A model generated the notes under the pieces. It was given only the letters and a program-made list of their open reading frames with translations, had not been told where the DNA came from and did no database searches. From Pseudomonadota bacterium (GTDB lineage: Bacteria > Pseudomonadota > Gammaproteobacteria > Xanthomonadales > SZUA-38), in the NCBI GenBank assembly GCA_039033415.1, contig JBCCCR010000002.1, positions 250,835 through 314,834 of the forward strand: a DNA stretch of 64,000 nucleotides. Reading direction: 5' to 3'. Every line of letters begins with the position of its first letter. Positions within the stretch are counted from its first letter, which is position 1. Both the position numbers and the translations under genes were made by a program. Below, piece by piece: positions 25,307 to 31,616 of this stretch.

Positions 25307-26413
25307 TCAGTAGTTAATCGAAGGATTGTCACCGGGATAGATGACCCCGACAACGTCCATCCCGGCTTCGTTCGTTGCCTGCAGCGAGTGCTCGCACTTG
25401 GCCGGTAGAAAAATGACGTCGCCGGCCTCCACCGGTGCCCGCCCGGTTTCGGTCCACATCATTCCTTCTCCGCGCAAAATGATCAGCGCCTCCTCATAGA
25501 GATGCCGGTGCGGTGCAGCCTTGGACTCGGGGATGTGGCCGATGAACTGCGTGGCCACGTCTGAGCCAATCGTTTTGTCGACCAGCATCTGGAAATAGCG
25601 CGGCCCCATCTCATCGCGTTTCCCGGCGTCGACCGACACACGACGCTGGGGGTGATCAGCGTCAAAAACCGACGCCTGTGTCGGTGAAAACTGCGGCTCA
25701 TCGGCAGCCGAGCAGGCGGAGATGTAAACCTCCAGCTGGATCTCAGGGTGCAGCTGAAAATCTTCTCCGGGGCGGATATAGACGCCGCTGTCGGCCTCGA
25801 TGTCCATCAGTTTCCCGCCGATGTTGATCGTGCCGCGACCCGCCGAGATGAACAGCACGACATGCCGATCCCCGAAGCTGATGAAGTCGGTTCGCTGGTC
25901 GGCCAGCGCGTGAAACTGGGACTGATAAACGGCGCCCTGGGCCGGTGAGATCACCCGGCAGTAGCTTAAGCCCGTCTCCTTGAACCGACCCGCGCGGGAG
26001 GTGGAAAAAACGTAGCAGTTGTCGTCGAGCGCTGAGGCCGACGTTGCGGCATCGAAGCGCCGCAGCGGGATCGCTCGATTTTCAGGGCTGCCCGGATCAT
26101 CGAGCAGGTAAGCACCGGGAATGGCGTTGTGGCTGCCGTCGCAGTGGGGGCCATCTTGGGTCTTTTTGCAGTTGCAGAACAGCACCTCTTCACCATCATG
26201 CTGCCCCTCGTACATCACCGGTTCAATGCCCGTGCCCTTGTGGGAACCGTCACAGAACGGCTGCCGCTTCGACAGACCGCACGCGCACCAGAAATACTTC
26301 CGCCCTTGGCGAAGCTCCTGATAGCTTGGCTTGACGTCGGCGATCGCCGGCAGTTCAGCGGTAGACAGGTTTTCCTCGACGGGTTTTTCTGGTGCTTCCG
26401 ACGTCTGTCCCAC
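25307..26413 (-). CDS. Double CDGSH iron-sulfur plus double cupin protein
   Basis: About 368 residues from GTG 26413 (VGQTSEAPEK), preferred because GAGGG lies upstream; the frame extends to a TTG at 26485 without a visible ribosome binding site. Residues about 40-100 hold two perfect CDGSH motifs, CACGLSKRQPFCDGSH and CNCKKTQDGPHCDGSH, each able to bind a 2Fe-2S cluster through Cys3His. Residues about 165-260 form a first cupin and about 275-368 a second, with the metal-binding APHRHLYEEALIILRGEG pattern. It could be a redox-linked dioxygenase, isomerase or sensor. It heads the operon with the aminotransferase. Confidence 0.88.
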   Translation of the reverse strand: MGQTSEAPEKPVEENLSTAELPAIADVKPSYQELRQGRKYFWCACGLSKRQPFCDGSHKGTGIEPVMYEGQHDGEEVLFCNCKKTQDGPHCDGSHNAIPGAYLLDDPGSPENRAIPLRRFDAATSASALDDNCYVFSTSRAGRFKETGLSYCRVISPAQGAVYQSQFHALADQRTDFISFGDRHVVLFISAGRGTINIGGKLMDIEADSGVYIRPGEDFQLHPEIQLEVYISACSAADEPQFSPTQASVFDADHPQRRVSVDAGKRDEMGPRYFQMLVDKTIGSDVATQFIGHIPESKAAPHRHLYEEALIILRGEGMMWTETGRAPVEAGDVIFLPAKCEHSLQATNEAGMDVVGVIYPGDNPSINY

Positions 26414-26614
26414 GACGAGTCCCTCGGGTGTTGCAGCATCCCAGAATACGCGGATTAGCCGGCCCGGAAAACCCTTGTAAAGCAACGCCGCGCCAACCCA
26501 TCACCATCCGCGGCCTGCTACCATGCGCGCTCTGCGCCGCGGTCACCGCAGGGGTTCTTAATCACCCCTACGCGCCCGCCGCATCGCTTTAGGCCCAGAC
26601 CACACATAAAAGGC

Positions 26615-27934
26615 ATGCAGGAAAAATCGGAAAAAGCCCGCTTCTCTTCTTTTCTCACGACCGTCATGACGCTGCTCGGCGTCGCGCTGGGTCTGGGCAA
26701 CGTTTGGCGCTTTCCTTACATGATGGGCACCAACGGGGGCAGCGCGTTTCTGCTCGTGTTTATCGTGCTGATGGTGGTGATTGCCGTCCCGGCCATGATG
26801 TGTGAACTGGCGCTGGCTCGCAGCAAGCGGGGCGCAACAATCACGGTGCTCACGGAGAGCTTTGGCCCGTTTGGCCGGTTCCTCGGCTACGTGCTGGTGG
26901 CCTCGGTTTTTGTCGCCGGCTCTTATTACACGCTTGTGGTGGCCAACGTCTTTTACAGCGCCTGGTTTTCGATGATCTACGGCTTTAGCGACGGCAACCT
27001 GGGTGAATTCGCCGCGAGCCTGGCGAGCGAGGGACAGCAATATCTCGTGGCAGTGGCCGTCCTCTGGGCCGCACTGTTCGTAATCTGGCGCGGCCTGAAG
27101 GGCGGCATCGAGCGGGTCAGTGACACGTTTGTGCCCTTTTTTTTCCTGGTCGCAGTGTATCTCGGCTACGTGGCGCTGACGTTGCCGGGCGCCAGGGAAG
27201 CCGTAGCCGAGTTCATGCGACCCGACTTCTCCCAGATCGGCATCCGGGAACTGTCGGCGGCGCTGGGCCAGTGCTTCTTCTCGCTCGGGCTTGGCGCCAC
27301 CTTCGCCATGGTCTATGGGAAATTCATCAGCGAGAACCAGAAGGTCGGGTCGCTGGCGCTGATCGCCGCCGCCGGCGACACCTCAGCCTCCGTGCTGGCC
27401 GCGGTGTTCATCGTGCCGACCATCATGGTGTTCGGCCTGCCGCTCGATTCAGGCCCGACTCTGCTTTTTGACACGGTACCGACCCTGCTGGCGCAGATGG
27501 ACAACGGCCGCTGGGTGGGGTCGCTGCTGCTGCTCGCGCTGTCGCTCGTGGCTTTCCTGTCGGTTGTCGCGGTATTTCAGGTCGTCACCGTATCGTTGGG
27601 CGAGCAGCGCATTGGCGCGCGGCTGGGCCGGGCGCGACTGCTGATCCTGATCGGACTGGCTGAGACGGCGCTCATCGCCTGGCCGGCCTGGCGTCCCGAA
27701 ATTATCGGCCCGCTCGATCTGATTATCGGCTCGTGGTTCATGGTGACCGGCGGGATGCTGGCGGTCATCGCGATCACCTGGTCGTACACGCGCTCTGACG
27801 CGCTGGCGGAGATCTTCAGCGGCGGTCAGGCAGGACGGCGTCATCACATGCTTTTTCTCTGGATGCGCTACCTTATTCCGATCGCCCTGTTTTCGATTGT
27901 TGCGGGTTCTATCTATGACACCATCACCAGCTAG
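26615..27934 (+). CDS. Sodium-dependent amino acid transporter (NSS/SNF family)
   Basis: 439 residues with about 11-12 membrane segments. The first helix carries the family signature GVALGLGNVWRFPYMMG (about residues 22-38), with NGGSAFLLVFI next; helix 6 contains SLGLGATFAMVYGKF. These proteins couple Na+ entry to uptake of amino acids or tryptophan- and leucine-like substrates. AAAAGG precedes the ATG. It is divergent from the CDGSH-cupin gene and overlaps the class V aminotransferase by 20 nt, pointing to uptake and breakdown of one substrate. Confidence 0.93.
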   Translation: MQEKSEKARFSSFLTTVMTLLGVALGLGNVWRFPYMMGTNGGSAFLLVFIVLMVVIAVPAMMCELALARSKRGATITVLTESFGPFGRFLGYVLVASVFVAGSYYTLVVANVFYSAWFSMIYGFSDGNLGEFAASLASEGQQYLVAVAVLWAALFVIWRGLKGGIERVSDTFVPFFFLVAVYLGYVALTLPGAREAVAEFMRPDFSQIGIRELSAALGQCFFSLGLGATFAMVYGKFISENQKVGSLALIAAAGDTSASVLAAVFIVPTIMVFGLPLDSGPTLLFDTVPTLLAQMDNGRWVGSLLLLALSLVAFLSVVAVFQVVTVSLGEQRIGARLGRARLLILIGLAETALIAWPAWRPEIIGPLDLIIGSWFMVTGGMLAVIAITWSYTRSDALAEIFSGGQAGRRHHMLFLWMRYLIPIALFSIVAGSIYDTITS

Positions 27935-29099
27935 CTCTCTGGCCGCTGCACCGGCCGACGCCGTGGAAGTGCTGCGCGCCCATTTCCCGATCCTCGCCAG
28001 CAAAACATACTTCAACGCGTGCTCCTACGGGCCGCTGTCCGTCGAGGTTGAAGCGGCGCTTCAGGAATACATGAACATCCGCCACGCGCAGGGTGCGCGC
28101 TGGGATATTTACGTCGACAAAGCTGAGAACACCCGTCAGATGCTGGGTGAGCTGCTCGGCTGTGACCCTAACGACGTGTCGATCTCAACGTCGGTCAGTC
28201 AGTCGCTCAATACGCTGCTGTCGGCGTTTGATTTTGACGGCCCCCGCCGGAATATTGTTACGACCGACTTCGATTTCCCGACCACCGCCCAGATCCTGCT
28301 GGCGCAGGAAGGGCGCGGCGCGAAGGTGAAGCGGGTGAAGGCTGACGATTCCGGCACAGCGCTGAACATGGCGCGGTTCGATGAACTGATCGACAAGCAG
28401 ACGCTCCTGGTCCAGGTCCCGCTGGTCTGCTACCGCAACGGCGTCTGGACCGATATCGATCCGATCATCGAACTGGCGCATGCCCGGGGCGCCCTCGTGT
28501 TGGTCGATGCCTACCAGGCGATCGGGACACGCGCCTATGACGTCAGCGCGTCCGGCGCAGATTTTCTGGTCGGCGGCTGTACCAAGTATCTGCTGGCCGG
28601 CGCGGGCACTGGCTTCATGTACGTCCGGGACGCCCGAGGAAACGGGCTGCAGCCAATCGCCACCGGCTGGTTCGCGCAGTCCAATCCCTACGCCATGGAC
28701 ATTTATCATCACGAGCCGCACGATACGGCGCGCCGCTTCGAGGCGGGCACGCCAAACGCCGTTGGCCTATTTGCGGCGGAGGCTGGACTCAAGCTGCTGC
28801 TGGATGTCGGCATGGAGACGGTGGAGGCCAACATCGCGGCCGTAACCGATCTGCTCAAAGAAATGGTGGCTCGCAACGGCTGGCACCTTGTGACTCCGGA
28901 TCATCACCATGGCGCCATGCTTGCCATCCGCTCTACGGATGCCCCGGCCCTGGTCGAGCGTCTCGAAGCGCGCGGCGTGATTCTCACCGAGCGCGATAAC
29001 AATATCCGAGTCGCACCACACTTTTACAACAACGCCGCGGACGTCGAGCAGCTGGAACTGGCGCTGCAGGCCGAAGCATCGCTGCTGGCGAAAGGCTGA
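27915..29099 (+). CDS. Class V aminotransferase (kynureninase/isopenicillin-epimerase-like)
   Basis: 394 residues from the ATG at 27915, which overlaps the transporter end by 20 nt; an earlier in-frame start at 27897 is less likely. It has ACSYGPLSVEVEAAL at the N-terminus, SISTSVSQSLNTLL, a PLP Asp in LVLVDAYQAIG and the lysine in GGCTKYLLAGAGTGF. The layout fits kynureninase, cysteine desulfurase and isopenicillin N epimerase relatives; the exact reaction is not clear. Co-translation with an NSS transporter suggests it acts on the imported amino acid. A second family member lies at 42978. Confidence 0.9.
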   Translation: MTPSPASSLAAAPADAVEVLRAHFPILASKTYFNACSYGPLSVEVEAALQEYMNIRHAQGARWDIYVDKAENTRQMLGELLGCDPNDVSISTSVSQSLNTLLSAFDFDGPRRNIVTTDFDFPTTAQILLAQEGRGAKVKRVKADDSGTALNMARFDELIDKQTLLVQVPLVCYRNGVWTDIDPIIELAHARGALVLVDAYQAIGTRAYDVSASGADFLVGGCTKYLLAGAGTGFMYVRDARGNGLQPIATGWFAQSNPYAMDIYHHEPHDTARRFEAGTPNAVGLFAAEAGLKLLLDVGMETVEANIAAVTDLLKEMVARNGWHLVTPDHHHGAMLAIRSTDAPALVERLEARGVILTERDNNIRVAPHFYNNAADVEQLELALQAEASLLAKG

Positions 29100-29400
29100 C
29101 TAAGTAGATCGGGCACCAGCAGAACCAATTTGTGGCTGGCGGCTGGCAACGTGACCAGCGTTATGACGAGCAGCAGGAACCGACGACACGTCACCCTAAT
29201 TCTGCCAAAACGGCAGTTTGAAAGTGTCGACCGGCAGCGGTGAAGTTTGAGCGCCTGAGAGCGAGGGGTCGTTGGCTCTTGCCATGCGGCCTTTGCGAAA
29301 TTGAGGCCCCAAGTCGCTTGATCCGGCAACCGACCCCCCTCAGCTTTGCCTCAGCCCCAATACGCGTTAGCTTGGGCAGCAGGTTTAGGGGAGTGGTCGT
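29100..29400. other. 301-bp intergenic region without a recognised gene
   Basis: No convincing coding sequence. A small hairpin CTGCC-AAAAC-GGCAG followed by TTT (29202-29219) could be a weak terminator. TGGCTCTTGCCATGC at 29273-29287 has the GG-N10-GC spacing of a sigma-54 promoter but two mismatches in the core. GGGGAG lies just before the TTG start at 29401. Confidence 0.5.
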
Positions 29401-31323
29401 TTGACGAAGCGTTTTTTCGGGCTGGTTTGCACCCTGCTGTTCCTGACGGAACCGGCAGCCAGCTATCAAATTGGCACGATTCAGGAAAACGGATCGGCCC
29501 AGTTTCGGGGTCAGGTGTTTGTGCCGTCCAGCCCCGGCGTAACGCCGGACGACCGCATCCTCCCGTCCGAGCAGTTCCCGCCGCTAGGGCTTAACGGGCA
29601 GGCCTATCTGAGCGGCATTGCGCTAAGGATTGCGACGGACGCCCAGGCGCCGGCGATGATTCATTTCTTCGCCCAGCTGCCGAGCGCGTCCCAGGCCACG
29701 TCTGGCGAGGGAGCGCTTGCCAGCGCAACGCTCAGGATTTGTCGCGGCGACGGTGGGCCGGGCCAGGCGTGCGACTATGGCATCGATCCGCTTGAGCTGC
29801 CGTTCGATCAACCGGTGTTTGCCGTGTTCAGCGAATGCGCCACCGCGGTGGTCAGTGCCGCGTCGGGCGACGATGATTATCCGGCCGGCCAACCGATCCT
29901 GGACAGCAACTGCGCAGCGCCAGAGTCGGGTTCGCTGTCATTGGCGTCCGGTCCTGGCGACGTTGCTTTTGTCGCCAGTTTTCTGAATCCAACGCCAAAC
30001 CGGATCGCCGACTATCAGGCTGGCAACGGCGGCCAGGGCAACGGCGACAACGTGCCTCCGCTGTCGGGCCCCAGCCTCGGCAGTACCAGCAATGAGCTGA
30101 TCGACGGCAGATTGGTACCCACCCACGATATGGCAGGCGGGGTTGCCTTGCCGACCTCTGTACTCATCCCCGCCGGCAATTTTGTGCTTTCCGCCCTGCT
30201 GCGGCTGGACGACACTCAGGGGTTCCGCAAGCTACTCGACTTCAAGAACCTGAAATCGGACAACGGCATCTATGCCAACAACGGGGAGCTCAGCTTCTTC
30301 CCGTTCACCAGCAGCGGTCAATCAGATCTGGCCGAGGGCGCATGGCAGTCGCTGGTCGTGGAGCGGATCGACAACCTCGTTAGGATCCGGCTGGACGCCG
30401 AGTTCAAACTTTTTGTGATCGATAATGCGCAAGACGCGCTGCCCGATGCCGATCAGCTGTTGAACTTTTTTGTCGATGACCAAACCACAGGCGGCGTTGA
30501 AGACCCACTGGGTCGTTGGGCGCGCATCCAGCTTTTCCAGAACATCAGCGGCCTGCAGGGACCGCCACCCAGACTGAGCGCTGACGGGGCTGACCCATTC
30601 GAAAACGACAATTTGCCCAGCCGGGCCGACCTTGGTCAAAACGGGCCGGCCGGGAGCTTTCGCACCTTTCACGTGCCGGATGACGAAGACTGGCTCTACG
30701 GCGGCGTCCCCTGCGATATCCCCAACTACTGGGGCGAAACCGGCAACGCTGCGCTGGTCGTTTCCTCCGATGATCCGCGTTTTGCGCCCATTGTCGAATA
30801 CTACCCGCAGGCCGCGCTGGCTGATCCCATGGCGCAGCCCACCGAGACATTCGGCTCCTGCGCGACACGCGAGCGACTGGTGATTCCGCCGATCATCGAC
30901 AGCTTTGTCCGTCTGCGAAACTGCGAGAACCCGACCGTTTCGCCGGCAGCCCCCATTCGCTACGAGATTAACTCGCTGCAGCCGGACGCGGTGGTCTGCT
31001 CGCCGGCGTTGCTGATCCGGGGAACGGTGACCGAAGCGGGTAGCGGGAACCCGGTCGGCGGTGTTTTTATCCTTGGCGAGGACAACTCGGCGGGTTTCTC
31101 CTCACCCACAGATGGCGCATATCGGATACTCGTCACAGACTTTGATCAGATGACGCTCAACGTGATCTCGACGGCCTGGACGGCGCCCACAACAGTGGTC
31201 GAATCCATCGATCTGCTGAACGGCGCCGAGGTCAACTTCGAGGTGTCTCGGCGAAGCGTTCTCTTCGGTGACGGATTTGAGGACCGAGAAAACCCGTTTG
31301 CTGGTGCCGGCGCCTCCCCCTGA
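29401..31323 (+). CDS. Secreted hypothetical protein with LamG-like and carboxypeptidase-regulatory-like domains
   Basis: 640 residues, TTG start with GGGGAG upstream. A signal peptide (about 1-21, ending PAASYQ) is followed by a region I cannot assign (22-220), a concanavalin/LamG-like stretch (about 250-390, LIPAGNFVLSALLRL to RWARIQLFQN), a cysteine-containing region (about 440-520), and a short beta-sandwich like carboxypeptidase regulatory domains (about 535-615, LIRGTVTEAGSGNPVGG). It ends VLFGDGFEDRENP, an FGDGFE tail I know from many exported proteins of Lysobacterales relatives. A role in surface or extracellular binding is plausible. Confidence 0.75.
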   Translation: MTKRFFGLVCTLLFLTEPAASYQIGTIQENGSAQFRGQVFVPSSPGVTPDDRILPSEQFPPLGLNGQAYLSGIALRIATDAQAPAMIHFFAQLPSASQATSGEGALASATLRICRGDGGPGQACDYGIDPLELPFDQPVFAVFSECATAVVSAASGDDDYPAGQPILDSNCAAPESGSLSLASGPGDVAFVASFLNPTPNRIADYQAGNGGQGNGDNVPPLSGPSLGSTSNELIDGRLVPTHDMAGGVALPTSVLIPAGNFVLSALLRLDDTQGFRKLLDFKNLKSDNGIYANNGELSFFPFTSSGQSDLAEGAWQSLVVERIDNLVRIRLDAEFKLFVIDNAQDALPDADQLLNFFVDDQTTGGVEDPLGRWARIQLFQNISGLQGPPPRLSADGADPFENDNLPSRADLGQNGPAGSFRTFHVPDDEDWLYGGVPCDIPNYWGETGNAALVVSSDDPRFAPIVEYYPQAALADPMAQPTETFGSCATRERLVIPPIIDSFVRLRNCENPTVSPAAPIRYEINSLQPDAVVCSPALLIRGTVTEAGSGNPVGGVFILGEDNSAGFSSPTDGAYRILVTDFDQMTLNVISTAWTAPTTVVESIDLLNGAEVNFEVSRRSVLFGDGFEDRENPFAGAGASP

Positions 31324-31562
31324 GCTGCGCCAAGCGGCGCGGGCCACGCGGCCACACTCACATCGGCAACCCACCAAAAGGATTTCCTTAAACCAGCGCT
31401 TGCTGAGACACCACATTTTTGGGCAGACGCCGCTTTTTGCGTGCAAACCGCCGAAATTAACCCTCCACCACTTTTTCTCCTCGTTGCTCAATCGATTCTC
31501 GAACGCTCGAAAGCCGTTGTTTTTGATTGATTTTTTTCGTTTCTGCCCAGTAGATGGATTGT

Positions 31563-31577
31563 TGGCACAGGCCTTGC
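31563..31577 (+). promoter_or_regulatory. Sigma-54 (-24/-12) promoter upstream of the subtilisin-like protease
   Basis: TGGCACAGGCCTTGC matches the sigma-54 consensus TGGCAC-N5-TTGC at every core base. It lies 39 bp upstream of the protease ATG, so transcription would start near 31589, leaving a short leader with AGGAAG before the ATG. The 239 bp between the previous gene and this site include an AT-rich stretch (31510-31540) that could bend or bind an activator. No gene is seen in that interval. Confidence 0.75.
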
Positions 31578-31616
31578 GACATGTCGGACAGCATCGACAC
31601 CGACAGGAAGTCAGTC

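Noticed and set aside
24147..25313. 388-codon plus-strand frame opposite the aminotransferase
   Set aside because: Antisense shadow of a gene with all PLP motifs; no ribosome binding site or domain.
29273..29287. Sigma-54-like TGGCTCTTGCCATGC before the secreted protein
   Set aside because: Spacing is right but two core positions differ and it lies 114 bp from the start; too weak to call a promoter.
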